Positions 38,564-47,472 of a stretch of DNA of 64,000 nucleotides are shown in pieces. The notes beneath the pieces were generated by a model. It saw only the letters and a program-made list of their open reading frames with translations. It ran no database searches and was not told the DNA's origin. The stretch's first letter is position 1. The number at the start of each line of letters is the position of its first letter. Origin of the DNA: Pseudarthrobacter sp. GA104 (GTDB taxonomy: Bacteria; Actinomycetota; Actinomycetes; Actinomycetales; Micrococcaceae). The translations under genes were made by a program, and so were the position numbers. Where the stretch lies: contig NZ_WOWL01000001.1 in assembly GCF_009741265.1 (NCBI RefSeq), positions 1,984,001-2,048,000 of the forward strand, written 5' to 3'.

Positions 38564-39132
38564 CGGAGACCTACCGGTACGACGTCCAGATCCTGCACCT
38601 GCTGGTGTCACCGGGGCACGCCTACTTCGGACGGGCCCGGGACGGCGCCGCGGAGGTGCCGACGTTCGACGCCCAGGCCGCCGAAGTGGTGGCGGGCAAG
38701 GGCATCGCGGGTGACCGGTTCTTCGGAAAGGCCGCCCACATGGACGCCGCGGTGACGCTGTTCGCCGTCGAGGCCCTGGAAGCCATGGCCGCGGAACTTG
38801 GAGCCGGACCGTTTGATCCCCTGGCCACCCGCCGGAACGTGATCCTCCGCGGAGCGCACCTCGCTCCGCTGCTGGGGCAGGACTTCACCCTGGAGTCCGG
38901 CAGTTCCCGGGTTGGGCTCCACGGCGGGCGTCCCGCACACCCCTGCGCCTGGATGAACGAGGTGCTGGCGCCGGGAGGCCATGCCGCCATGCGAGGCAGG
39001 GGCGGGATCCGTTGCCGCGCCCTGTCGAGTGGCACCCTGTACCGGGGCCCGGCGGTCCTGGTCAGCCCCGTTCCGCTGGACCCCGGGCAGGCTGGCGTGC
39101 CGAGCCTGCTGCGGCCCGGCCGGCTGCCGTAG
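38560..39132 (+). CDS. MOSC-domain protein
   Basis: 190 aa. MOSC fold recognised from QILHLLVSPGHAYFGR, GKGIAGDRFFG, TRRNVILRG and CAWMNEVLAPG. MOSC proteins transfer sulfur, or bind molybdenum cofactor (YiiM/MOCS3-like). The ATG overlaps the stop of the UvrA-like gene by 4 bases, an unusual pairing that suggests shared use in drug or xenobiotic resistance (inference). Confidence 0.87.
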
Positions 39133-39143
39133 CTGGACTTCCG

Positions 39144-39250
39144 ACGGCGTCACACACGGCACGCTTTTGGCCCACCACGGCCTCGGGGCCGCGGAAACCC
39201 GCGCCGCCGCCCCCGCCCGTTCCCCAAAAGCGTGTTTTGCGTGACGCCGT
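39144..39250. repeat. Long inverted repeat between MOSC and SDR genes
   Basis: Arms 39144-39170 and 39224-39250 (27 bp each; outer ACGGCGTCAC, inner ACGCTTTTGG) pair at 23 of 27 positions around a 53-base GC-rich loop. Sits between same-strand genes in a 269-bp gap. Could be a terminator or a mobile palindromic element. Confidence 0.55.
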
Positions 39251-39401
39251 GACAGGTGGCCAGCGCAGCACATCTGATTGCACAACGGGTCCTGGCAGGG
39301 CACCCCTTGCCCGCAGCAACCGTCATAGCCTTGGAACATGCCCGCATTCCACGGACGCGGGAACATCGCCGTCGGAACAATGAACAACTGCTGGAGGGAT
39401 A

Positions 39402-40127
39402 GTGCCGCGCATATTCATCACCGGTTCCGCTGACGGGCTGGGGCGGCACACGGCCGGGGCGCTGCTGGACGAGGGCCACGACGTCGTCGTCCATGTACGC
39501 AGCGCCGCCCGCCTTGGCGCAGTCCAGGACCTCCTGGACCGCGGCGCCGCCGCCGTTGTTGGCGACTTGGCCGACCTGGGGCAGTCGCGGGACGCCGCCG
39601 AACAAGTCAACCGGATGGGGCCGTTGGACGCCGTCATCCATAACGCGGGAGTGCTGCACGGCCCGGACGTCTTCAACGTCAATGTCGTGGCCCCCTACCT
39701 CCTCACCGGAGTCATCCACCGCCCGCGCCGGCTGATATATGTCAGCAGCGGCATGCACCGCGCCGGCCGCGCCGAGCTCGGGAAACTCGACGGGGGCGCC
39801 CGGACGGTGACCTACTCGGACAGCAAGCTTTACCTCACGGCCCTGGCGGCCGCCGTCGCCCGTTTATGGCCGGACGTCCTCAGCAACGCCGTGGACCCCG
39901 GCTGGGTGCCCACCCGGATGGGCGGCGCCGGCGCCCCGGACGATCTCCGGCTCGGTCACTTGACGCAGGAGTGGCTGGCCACCAGCGAGGATCCGGCGGC
40001 GCTCACGAGTGGCGGCTACTGGTTCCACCAGCACCGGCAAGACCCGCACCCGGCCGTCCACGACGAGGCGTTCCAGAACAAACTCCTGGACCACCTGGCC
40101 CGGATCACCGGCGAGCGCCTGGCCTGA
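39402..40127 (+). CDS. Short-chain dehydrogenase/reductase
   Basis: 241 aa from GTG 39402 with GGAGGGA upstream. TGSADGLG cofactor motif (TGxxxGxG), NAG in HNAGVL, and the catalytic Tyr-Lys in TYSDSKLYL with an upstream Ser in YVSSGMH. NAD(P)-dependent oxidoreductase of unknown substrate. Convergent with the cyclase gene, 18 bp apart. Confidence 0.9.
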   Translation: MPRIFITGSADGLGRHTAGALLDEGHDVVVHVRSAARLGAVQDLLDRGAAAVVGDLADLGQSRDAAEQVNRMGPLDAVIHNAGVLHGPDVFNVNVVAPYLLTGVIHRPRRLIYVSSGMHRAGRAELGKLDGGARTVTYSDSKLYLTALAAAVARLWPDVLSNAVDPGWVPTRMGGAGAPDDLRLGHLTQEWLATSEDPAALTSGGYWFHQHRQDPHPAVHDEAFQNKLLDHLARITGERLA

Positions 40128-40145
40128 CCCAAAGCCCGCCGGGGA

Positions 40146-41135
40146 TCACATCACCGCAGTGGCGTTCGCGGGTGATCCGGTTCCGCCGGTGATGTTCAGC
40201 GGCTTGACGGTGATGAAGGCGTCCCACTGGCCGGCAACCCGCATGTGCCGGGTCAGCGGACCCAGCCGCCACAGTTCCCCCAGCGGCAAGCCCAGCTTGG
40301 CCAGCAGCTGCTGGTGCATCATGCCGTGGTCGTTCGGTGCTGAATCGAGGTAAGGGCTGGCGGGCAGTGCGGGCAGGCATTCGAGGGCAAAATTGTCCGC
40401 CGCCAGGAGCGCGAGCCGGCGGTCCCATGCCCACGCAACGAACTCCTCGGACTGGGCCACGCCCGTTGCCCGCCTGCTGTCCCGCATGCGCTGCTTCTCC
40501 TCCGGCTGCAGGCCAAGGAACCATTCGCACCAGCCCGTATGCAGCATGAGGATGTCGCCCTGCCGGAGGCTCGCGGACTGGGCGGCCATCGCCCCCTCGA
40601 TCAGGTCAAGGCCCAGGGGTTCCCCGGCGGCGTGGTCAATCGGAGCACCCTGCCCGGCGCGGTACCCGGCCAGGTCCACCAGCACTCCCCTCCCCACAAT
40701 GGGACTGTCCGCCCATTCCTGGATGCCGAGGTCCGGCGTGCCCTCGCTGATGCGGTCATCGGGCGTGCCGTTGTAGAAACCGGCGTCGTCCGCCCGGCGG
40801 TGGCGCAGCCCGTCGATCTGGCTGGATCCCTGCAGGTAGTACCCGTCAAGATAATCGTCGCGGTGGGCCGGGTGCGAGGAGTAGATGGTGTGCCGGGGGG
40901 CGCTGCGCTTAAGGGACATGCCCGGGTCGAAGGCATCCGCCGGATAGTCCAGGCCAAAGGCAGTTCCGGTCCGGATGCAGTCCCGCGCGTCCCGCACCGT
41001 TTGGGGAGTAATGAACGACGGCGTCCCCCGGGTTGGGTCCGGAAACAGGCCCCAGGAGGTCCCGGCCAATGCGCCCTCCCGGCGGAGGAGTTCAGCGAAC
41101 GTCGGGTGCCGTCCGTCTTCGGCAGCAGGACTCAC
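40146..41135 (-). CDS. Cyclase-family metal hydrolase (kynurenine-formamidase-like)
   Basis: 329 aa from GTG 41135, whose first bases overlap the previous gene's stop (GTGA). An upstream extension is unlikely. The cyclase/KynB fold is recognised from GVLVDLAGYR, GDILMLHTGW and APNDHGMMHQQLLAKLGLPLGELW. Such enzymes use metal to open amide or lactone bonds. Last gene of the IclR-controlled operon, so it probably opens a ring or releases an acyl group on the imported acid or its derivative. Confidence 0.85.
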   Translation of the reverse strand: MSPAAEDGRHPTFAELLRREGALAGTSWGLFPDPTRGTPSFITPQTVRDARDCIRTGTAFGLDYPADAFDPGMSLKRSAPRHTIYSSHPAHRDDYLDGYYLQGSSQIDGLRHRRADDAGFYNGTPDDRISEGTPDLGIQEWADSPIVGRGVLVDLAGYRAGQGAPIDHAAGEPLGLDLIEGAMAAQSASLRQGDILMLHTGWCEWFLGLQPEEKQRMRDSRRATGVAQSEEFVAWAWDRRLALLAADNFALECLPALPASPYLDSAPNDHGMMHQQLLAKLGLPLGELWRLGPLTRHMRVAGQWDAFITVKPLNITGGTGSPANATAVM

Positions 41136-41386
41136 CGTGCCCCCGCTTCCTGGGGCTGATCCTGGTCCTGGCGGCGTTTGTAACTGAGCAGGAACCCGGC
41201 GACGGCACAGATGGAGGCGGCGATGCAGATGGGCGCCTTGATGGTGCCGTTGAGCAGTGTCAGCCACTCGCCTTTGCCGGCCGCCAGGGCGATGGCCTGC
41301 CCGGCCACGAACACGACGCCGCCGGCCAGCAGCACTGCCAGGGTCAGGACGAAGAGGACTTCGATGGCCCTTCGGATCGGTTGCAT
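41132..41386 (-). CDS. Tiny two-helix membrane protein partnering the DctM-like permease
   Basis: 84 aa with TAAAGGA upstream. Two hydrophobic helices (about residues 9-34 and 48-68, VLFVLTLAVLLAGGVVFVAGQ and APICIAASICAVAGFLLSY) and a charged tail. It sits where a DctQ small subunit would be in a TRAP operon but is half the usual DctQ length (~160 aa). Coupled to the cyclase gene by overlap. Not assigned to a named family. Confidence 0.72.
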   Translation of the reverse strand: MQPIRRAIEVLFVLTLAVLLAGGVVFVAGQAIALAAGKGEWLTLLNGTIKAPICIAASICAVAGFLLSYKRRQDQDQPQEAGAR

Positions 41387-41399
41387 GTGTCTTTTTCCT

Positions 41400-42737
41400 T
41401 TAGATGGGCAGGATGCCGAGGATGATCAGGACGCCGATGCCCAGCAGCGGCAGGGCGTAGTGGGTCAGCAGCCGGAGGAATGTGGTGATCGGGTCCACGT
41501 CCGCTATGCCGCACGCCACGTACAGCGGGGCCCCTCCCGGCGGGACCGCCGCCTCGCAGGAGGAGAAGACAAGGACGGCCACGGCCGCCGTGGTGGCCGG
41601 GACACCTGCTGCCACCAAGGCGGCCACACCGACGGTTCCGACGGCCGCCATGGTCGCCGTCGCCGAAAGGGGCGCAGCCACGGCGATGACGATCAAGCCG
41701 ATCAGGATGGCCAGGATCCACAGCGGCAGGTTCATCCCGTTGAGCAGTTCGGTCATCTGCTTGGGCAGGCCGGTGGCGGCGAGGGCGTTGGCACCGGCGA
41801 AGGCGAACACCACGGTGACGCCCACGATGCCGAAGCGCGGCGCGGACTCCTCCAGCAGCGCCCACCAGGCCCGGCCATCGGCGGGCAGCTTCTTCCGGCC
41901 CAGCAGGACGCCGGTGATGATGAGGACCACGGGGATCCAGACAATCACGCTGACCGATCTGGTGACGTCTCCGCCGGTCCAGTCCGACAGTCCCTTGGCG
42001 ATGGCGCCGGAGGTGATGACCAGCGGGATGGCCACCACCACGAACAGCAGCAGGGTGGACCAGCCGCGGCCGAACGCTGCCCGGACAGGCAACCGGTGCG
42101 CGGCGTCAAGCGGTGCCATGCCGCTCTTGCGGACCAGGAGCCAGGTGACAATCAGCCGGTGCACGAAGCACCACAGGCCGCCGAACAGCAGCGGAAGGAC
42201 CAGCGCATTGATGTCCAGCAGGGGCCCCACCGTGGCGGAACCCACCAGGACGAACATCGAGGCACTGAACGGAAACGTGATGCCCATTCCAGCGTTCCCC
42301 GCCACAAGCGTGGCCGCCGAGGGCTTGTCCAGCCGGGACTTTTCCATCCACGGGATGGTCACCGATCCCACCGTTGCGGCGATGGCGGCCTGGTTGTGGA
42401 CCACGCTGCCCAGTCCCGCTGATGCCACGGTGGAAACCCAGGCCGGCCCGCCTTTGACGCCGCCGATCAGGGAGTTCAGCAGGTCGATCAGCCGGTCCAG
42501 CACGCCGGTCCTGTCCAGCAGGTAGCCCATGAACACGAACGCCATGGTGGCGTAGACGATCTCGTCCGTGATGGCCGAGTACAGCGCCGCCAAGCCGATT
42601 TGCGCCGCAGCCGCCCCGGTGAACGGAAGCACGGCCAGGAACCCGAGGATCATGGCTTCCCCGACGCTGCGCTTGAGCACGGTGGTCCACAGCAGGATGA
42701 CGGCAAGGTAGGCGCCGAGTGCCCAAATGCCGATCAT
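41400..42737 (-). CDS. DctM/TRAP-like large permease
   Basis: 445 aa from ATG 42737 with AGGAG upstream. An upstream in-frame start adds 40 unlikely residues. About 12 hydrophobic segments; DctM-like blocks GGPAWVSTVASAGLGSVVHNQAAIAATVGSVTIP and FSSCEAAVPPGGAPLYVACG. Belongs to the ion-transporter superfamily that includes TRAP DctM. No DctP binding protein is found in the operon, which is unusual since TRAP systems need one. Perhaps a binding-protein-independent carrier. Confidence 0.8.
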   Translation of the reverse strand: MIGIWALGAYLAVILLWTTVLKRSVGEAMILGFLAVLPFTGAAAAQIGLAALYSAITDEIVYATMAFVFMGYLLDRTGVLDRLIDLLNSLIGGVKGGPAWVSTVASAGLGSVVHNQAAIAATVGSVTIPWMEKSRLDKPSAATLVAGNAGMGITFPFSASMFVLVGSATVGPLLDINALVLPLLFGGLWCFVHRLIVTWLLVRKSGMAPLDAAHRLPVRAAFGRGWSTLLLFVVVAIPLVITSGAIAKGLSDWTGGDVTRSVSVIVWIPVVLIITGVLLGRKKLPADGRAWWALLEESAPRFGIVGVTVVFAFAGANALAATGLPKQMTELLNGMNLPLWILAILIGLIVIAVAAPLSATATMAAVGTVGVAALVAAGVPATTAAVAVLVFSSCEAAVPPGGAPLYVACGIADVDPITTFLRLLTHYALPLLGIGVLIILGILPI

Positions 42738-42816
42738 GCTGCTGCTCCTGACGGCGGTACGCCGGTTAGGTGGTGAGTCACGTAATACCCGTTCCTGATT
42801 CTGCCCGACTCCGGGC

Positions 42817-43596
42817 TCAGCGCAAGGCCGGCGCTGATTCCTGGGCGATGCGGCCAAGGGCGGCAGCGGACGCGGTGGTCATCTCGGCGGGCACTCCAAG
42901 GTCGCCGAGGTAGCCGGCGGTGTCCCGCATCTCCTTCGAGCGGCGGACGGCGTGCTTGGCAGTCCCGGTGAGGAACCGGTCAATCACTGCCTGCCCGTCA
43001 CCGGCCAACTGGTTCGCAATCTGCGCGCGGATCCATTCTTCGAGCCCGGCCGCCCGGCCCGCGGTGACTGCCTCGACCACCACGGAGGCCAGGCCCTTCA
43101 TCAGGACGCTCCGTAGGAGTTTGTGCGCCATGGCCGCCCCGGGTTCCCCGTCAGCAATTTCGACGTCGACGCCAAGGGGGCTGAGCAGCCGGGCCACCGC
43201 CTGGGCACCCTTTCCGCTGACCATCAGGGGCGTCCTTTCGCCCAGTGCGGAAACCGGTCCCAGGATGGCGACGTCGGCGAAGGCGGCTTTGCTTGGCAGC
43301 TGTCCGAGTTCCTGCATGACTCCGGGGGAGGATGAGGTGAAGTCCGCGTAGCAGCTGCCTGTTTCGAGGACCGGAAGGCACTCCCCGGCGACGCTGCGCG
43401 CCGCGGCGGCACCCGTCATCACCAGGACAATGTCTGCTCCGATGCAGGCTTCGGCGGCAGTCGCCGCGCGGGTGACGCCGGCGGGGGCGGTGGGCGCAAC
43501 GGGATCAAAGCCCGTGACCTTGTGGCCGGCGGCGTGGAGTGCCGCGGCGTAGGTGGCGCCGGCTTCGCCGAGGCCAATAACGGTTACCGCTGTCAT
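42817..43596 (-). CDS. NAD(P)-dependent dehydrogenase with DUF1932 C-terminus
   Basis: 259 aa. Rossmann motif VIGLGEAGATYAAALHAAGHKVTGFDP of the 6-phosphogluconate/3-hydroxyisobutyrate dehydrogenase superfamily; a helical DUF1932 domain follows from about residue 165. Probably oxidises or reduces a hydroxy acid in the pathway of this operon. Adjacent to RraA. Confidence 0.88.
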   Translation of the reverse strand: MTAVTVIGLGEAGATYAAALHAAGHKVTGFDPVAPTAPAGVTRAATAAEACIGADIVLVMTGAAAARSVAGECLPVLETGSCYADFTSSSPGVMQELGQLPSKAAFADVAILGPVSALGERTPLMVSGKGAQAVARLLSPLGVDVEIADGEPGAAMAHKLLRSVLMKGLASVVVEAVTAGRAAGLEEWIRAQIANQLAGDGQAVIDRFLTGTAKHAVRRSKEMRDTAGYLGDLGVPAEMTTASAAALGRIAQESAPALR

Positions 43597-43617
43597 GGTT
43601 TCTCTGTCTTTCTTGCG

Positions 43618-44247
43618 TTAGTGGCGGGCAGCGACGATGGTTTGGCGGCGGCTGGTTTCATCGGCGAAGACTGCTTCGGCGGCTTCGGCGACGGCGGCTG
43701 CCTGCTCCCGGGGAATCACCACGACGCCGTCTGAGTCGCCGACGATGACGTCGCCCGGCAGGACGGGGACGCCGCCGAAAGCGAGCGGCGTCCCCAGGCG
43801 GTAGGGGCCGTTCTTGTAGGGGCCGGCGGGGGAAGTAGCCCGGGCGAAGACGGGCATGCCGATCTCACCCAGCGCCTCGGCGTCGCGCGCTGCTCCGTCA
43901 AGCGCGAAACCCGCGATGCCAAGGTTGATGGCACGTTCACCAATGAGTTCACCGAGCAGTGCGCGGGAGGAGTCGCCGCCGCCGGCCACCACAATGACAT
44001 CGCCGGGCCGGGCCAGCTCCAGCGCCTTGTGGATGCCTTGGTTGTCCCCCGGCCGGGTCCACACCGTGAAGGCAGGCCCGGCCAGGTTGGCACCTGGCCA
44101 GATCGCCTGGATGGCGGAGTCGGCGACGCCAAGCCGGTCCATGGCGTCGCCGATGTTGGCGGCCGGCAGTTTGGCGAGGCGTTCCACAACGTCCCTGGCG
44201 GGGCGGGGGAAATCGGCGTCGATGATGTCGCTTGCTGGTGTTGTCAT
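43618..44247 (-). CDS. RraA-family aldolase (4-hydroxy-4-methyl-2-oxoglutarate aldolase/oxaloacetate decarboxylase type)
   Basis: 209 aa. NIGDAMDRLG, PGDVIVVAGGGDSSRALLGELIGERAINLGIAGFALDGAARDAEAL and VLPGDVIVGDSDGVVVIPRE are the RraA/HMG-aldolase signatures, including the Arg-Asp pair that binds metal-enol pyruvate. Splits 4-hydroxy-2-oxo-dicarboxylates to pyruvate plus an oxo acid. In context it is a good candidate for the C-C cleavage step of the imported substrate. Confidence 0.9.
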   Translation of the reverse strand: MTTPASDIIDADFPRPARDVVERLAKLPAANIGDAMDRLGVADSAIQAIWPGANLAGPAFTVWTRPGDNQGIHKALELARPGDVIVVAGGGDSSRALLGELIGERAINLGIAGFALDGAARDAEALGEIGMPVFARATSPAGPYKNGPYRLGTPLAFGGVPVLPGDVIVGDSDGVVVIPREQAAAVAEAAEAVFADETSRRQTIVAARH

Positions 44248-44277
44248 GATGGCTTCCGTCCGGTGGTTGCTGGAGGG

Positions 44278-45282
44278 TCAGTCGGTTTTCTGGACCAGCG
44301 GGAGGACCTTCTTGAAGTCCTCTTCCTGCCCGGCCCAGAACTGCTTGTAGTCGTTGCCGGAGAGGTAGCTGGTCTGCAGGCCGAGGTCGTTCATCTTCTG
44401 CACGACGGACGGATCTTCGATGGCCTTCTGGATGGCAGCCTCAAGCTTCGTTGCTACGGCTTCAGGCAGTCCGGCGGGGGCGGAGTAGCCACGGGCGGTC
44501 CCCGCTTCAACTTCGTAGCCAGCTTCCTTGAACGTGGGAACGTCCGGCAGTGAAGGGGACCTCTCGGACGTCATGACACCCAGGACGCGGGCCTTGCCCT
44601 GCTTGGTCAGGTCCGTCACGTCGCTGACGTTCGCCACCAGGATGTCAACGTGCTTGCCCAGGAATGCCGTGGTTGCCTGTGATGCGCCTTCAGAGAAGTG
44701 GACGGGTGCGAACTCCGCACCGGTCACCTGCTGGATCTGCGCCATGGCGAAGTGCTCGCCGGTCTGCAGGCCGGTGGTGCTCGCGGTCATGGACTTCGGG
44801 TTTGCCTTGGCTGCATCCAGGAGCTCCGTGAGCGTCTGGTACGGGCTGTCCGGCTGGACCGCAATGACGGCGGGGTCGATGACCTGGCGGCCCAGCGGCT
44901 GGAAGCTGTCGCGGGTGTACTTGGCGCCGCGGGCTGGATCCAGGGGTGATACGACGACGGACGGGGAACCGGTGGCGCCGATGGTGTAGCCGTCCGGCGC
45001 CGCGCTGGTCAGCTGGGTGTAACCGATCTGGCCGCCGGCGCCGGGCTTGTTGATGACCTCCACGTTGGTGCCGAGTTCCTTTTCCAGGATGGGCTGGATG
45101 AGCCGGGCGGCCGTGTCCACGGCACCGCCCGACGAGAAGGCGACCACGAGGTCGATCGTCTTGCCCTTCTTCGGGAAGTCGCCGGCGGAGGCGTTGGTGG
45201 CTCCGGCGTTGGCGCCACAGCCGGTGAGTGCAATCAGGGATGCTGCCGCGATGGCGACGGCGATGCGGGAACGGGTTTTCAT
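44278..45282 (-). CDS. tctC: TctC-type solute-binding lipoprotein
   Basis: 334 aa from ATG 45282 with AAAGGAG upstream. Signal peptide with lipobox LTGCG. The Bug/TctC fold is recognised from IDLVVAFSSGGAVDTAARLIQPILEKELG and GAGGQIGYTQLTSAAPDGYTIG. Captures a di- or tricarboxylate or aromatic acid for TctAB. First metabolic step of the IclR-controlled operon together with the next two genes. Confidence 0.93.
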   Translation of the reverse strand: MKTRSRIAVAIAAASLIALTGCGANAGATNASAGDFPKKGKTIDLVVAFSSGGAVDTAARLIQPILEKELGTNVEVINKPGAGGQIGYTQLTSAAPDGYTIGATGSPSVVVSPLDPARGAKYTRDSFQPLGRQVIDPAVIAVQPDSPYQTLTELLDAAKANPKSMTASTTGLQTGEHFAMAQIQQVTGAEFAPVHFSEGASQATTAFLGKHVDILVANVSDVTDLTKQGKARVLGVMTSERSPSLPDVPTFKEAGYEVEAGTARGYSAPAGLPEAVATKLEAAIQKAIEDPSVVQKMNDLGLQTSYLSGNDYKQFWAGQEEDFKKVLPLVQKTD

Positions 45283-45328
45283 GGTTCTTCTCCTTTGAAG
45301 GGGTGTTGGGGGCAGTACCGGAAGGGGT

Positions 45329-46831
45329 TTAGGTTTCGGGGTCTTCATTGAGCGCTTTCGGCTTGCGGAGCTTGAGCATTGGGCTGAAGACGATCAGCAA
45401 TCCCAGGCCGATCAGGACTGCTGAGATGGGGCGGCTGGTGAAGATACTGAAGTCGCCCTGCGAAATTTCGAGGGATTCGCGCAAGGAGCGTTCCATCAGC
45501 GGGCCGAGGACCAGGGTCAGCACCATGGGTGCCAGCGGGATGTCCAGGTGCCGGAGGGCGAGGCCCAGGAGCCCGAAGCCGATCATCACGAAGACATCGA
45601 AGACGCTGAAGTTGATGGTGTAGGCGCCGATCACCATGAAGAGCAGGATCAGCGCGGTCAGGATCGACGACGGGACACGGAGGATGGAGGTCCAGAGGCC
45701 CACCAGCGGAACGTTGAGGACCAGGAGGAGGAGGTTTCCGATGAAGAGGCTGGCGATGATGGCCCAGGCGATTTCGGAATGTTCGGTGAACAGGGTGGGG
45801 CCTGGGGTGAGGCCCTGCTGGAGGAAGGCGCCCATCAGGACAGCGATGGTGGGCGACGCCGGAATGCCGAGGGTGAACAGCGGGATCAGGGCGGCGTTGG
45901 CATGGGAGTTGTTGGCCGTTTCAGGGCCGGCAACACCTTCGATGGCGCCCTTGCCCAGTTCGCTGCGGTGGCGGGAGAACTTCTTCTCGGCGCCGTAGGC
46001 CAGCAGGGACGAAACGGAGCCGGTCATGCCCGGGATGAGTCCCAGGCCGAAGCCGATCCCGGTGCCGCGGGCCATGGCCGGTGCGCTCCGGCGCCATTCC
46101 TTGCCGGTGGGAAGCAACGAGCGGAAGTTCGGGGCGTGCACCGTGGGCGTTGCCGTGCCCTTGCGATAGGACAGGAGTTCGGAGAGACCGAAGACGCCCA
46201 CAATCACGGCAACGAAGCTGACGCCGTCGAGCAAACGGTCCATGCCGAAGGTGAACCGGGGGGCACCGGCGACGGGGTCGATGCCCACCATGGCGATCAG
46301 CAGGCCGAGGGCACCTGAGATCACCGCCTTGACCATCGATTTGCCGGCGAGCGCAACAAGCAGGGATATGCCCACCACCATCAGCGCGAAGAATTCCGGC
46401 GGCCCCACGAGCAGGCCCAGTTCCCCGAGCGGCTTGGCCGCCGCCACCAGGCCGATGGTGGCCACAGTTCCACCCACAAACGATCCGACGGCGGCGATGG
46501 TCAGGGCGGCTCCGGCCTTGCCGATCTTGGTCATTGCGTAGCCGTCAATGGTGGTGATGGCGGAGGCGGCTTCGCCGGGAGTATTCAGCAGCACGCTGGT
46601 GATGGTTCCCCCGTAGGCGGTGCCGTAGAAGATGGCACAGAGCATGATGATGGCACCGGTGGCATCCAGGTTCAGGGTGAGCGGGATGAGAAGTGCAACG
46701 CCGGCGACGGGACCGATCCCGGGCAGGACCCCGATGATGGTGCCCAGGAGGCAGCCCAGGAAGGCAAAGAGCAGGTTCTGCCAGGTCATGGCGGCGGCAA
46801 AGCCGCCCATAAGTTCGTTGAAGATATCCAC
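45329..46831 (-). CDS. tctA: TctA large permease of the tripartite tricarboxylate transporter
   Basis: 500 aa, family length, GTG start. Recognised by GIGPVAGVALLIPLT, IMLCAIFYGTAYGGTITSVLLNTPGEAASA and NNSHANAALIPLFTLGIPASPTIAVLMGA. About 11-12 membrane segments. Lies 2 bases after tctB and 46 bases before tctC. Confidence 0.95.
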   Translation of the reverse strand: MDIFNELMGGFAAAMTWQNLLFAFLGCLLGTIIGVLPGIGPVAGVALLIPLTLNLDATGAIIMLCAIFYGTAYGGTITSVLLNTPGEAASAITTIDGYAMTKIGKAGAALTIAAVGSFVGGTVATIGLVAAAKPLGELGLLVGPPEFFALMVVGISLLVALAGKSMVKAVISGALGLLIAMVGIDPVAGAPRFTFGMDRLLDGVSFVAVIVGVFGLSELLSYRKGTATPTVHAPNFRSLLPTGKEWRRSAPAMARGTGIGFGLGLIPGMTGSVSSLLAYGAEKKFSRHRSELGKGAIEGVAGPETANNSHANAALIPLFTLGIPASPTIAVLMGAFLQQGLTPGPTLFTEHSEIAWAIIASLFIGNLLLLVLNVPLVGLWTSILRVPSSILTALILLFMVIGAYTINFSVFDVFVMIGFGLLGLALRHLDIPLAPMVLTLVLGPLMERSLRESLEISQGDFSIFTSRPISAVLIGLGLLIVFSPMLKLRKPKALNEDPET

Positions 46832-46833
46832 GA

Positions 46834-47337
46834 CTAGAGTCCGATCGTGTTCAGCAGGGGGAAGGCCGAGACGGGCAATGACACGTTCAAGCCGTAGTTG
46901 AAGGCGTAGAACGCGCCCACGCTGCCAGCGAGCGCTGTGACCAGGGAGGAGACCCAGCCCCGGCGGCCGCGCAGCTTCAGGTGGTACAGGAGGAAGAAGA
47001 ACATGCTGAGCTGGAAGCCGATCAGGTCCATGACGGCCGCTAGGATCGCTAGGCTCAGGACGACGGCGGCCACCAGTCCGCGGTCAACGCCTTCCGCCGT
47101 TTCGCTGGGACTGCGGAGTTCCTGGAGCAGCCACAAGACGGCCATGGCGGCGAGGACCGCGCCCATCGCGAAGGGGAACAGGCCAGGGCCTGGTCCCAGG
47201 GAAGTCCAGAGGCCGAGGCCGAGCGAGCTGACCAGGACGTAGACGCCGACGGCGGCGAAAGCGCCGATCCCCACGAGCACGGAGGGGGCCACCCGGCCAG
47301 TGCTCGTTGGTTTGGTCATCACTGACTCCGTTGTCAT
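46834..47337 (-). CDS. tctB: TctB small permease of the tripartite tricarboxylate transporter
   Basis: 167 aa from ATG 47337 with AAGGA upstream. The earlier in-frame start adds 10 residues. Four hydrophobic helices; SLGPGPGLFPFAMGAVLAAMAVLWLLQ is the typical TctB block. First gene of the operon, divergent from the IclR regulator. Confidence 0.92.
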   Translation of the reverse strand: MTTESVMTKPTSTGRVAPSVLVGIGAFAAVGVYVLVSSLGLGLWTSLGPGPGLFPFAMGAVLAAMAVLWLLQELRSPSETAEGVDRGLVAAVVLSLAILAAVMDLIGFQLSMFFFLLYHLKLRGRRGWVSSLVTALAGSVGAFYAFNYGLNVSLPVSAFPLLNTIGL

Positions 47338-47379
47338 TGGTTCCTTCTTACTGTGCGTCGTTTTCACGCTGCGTCATTG

Positions 47380-47470
47380 CATTCCACAGAATGAAACTAT
47401 ATTGCGTACAGAGAAATAGTGACAGCAGACACACGCGCTGTCAAGCGCAAGGAACTTACATAGAATGAAA
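47380..47470. promoter_or_regulatory. Candidate IclR operators between tctB and the regulator
   Basis: CATTCCACAGAATG (47380-47393) has perfect CATTC/GAATG arms with a 4-base centre. The same half CAYAGAATGAAA occurs at 47385-47396 and again at 47459-47470 next to the regulator's start, as a direct repeat 74 bp apart. The region is AT-richer than its surroundings. Confidence 0.5.
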
Positions 47471-47472
47471 GG

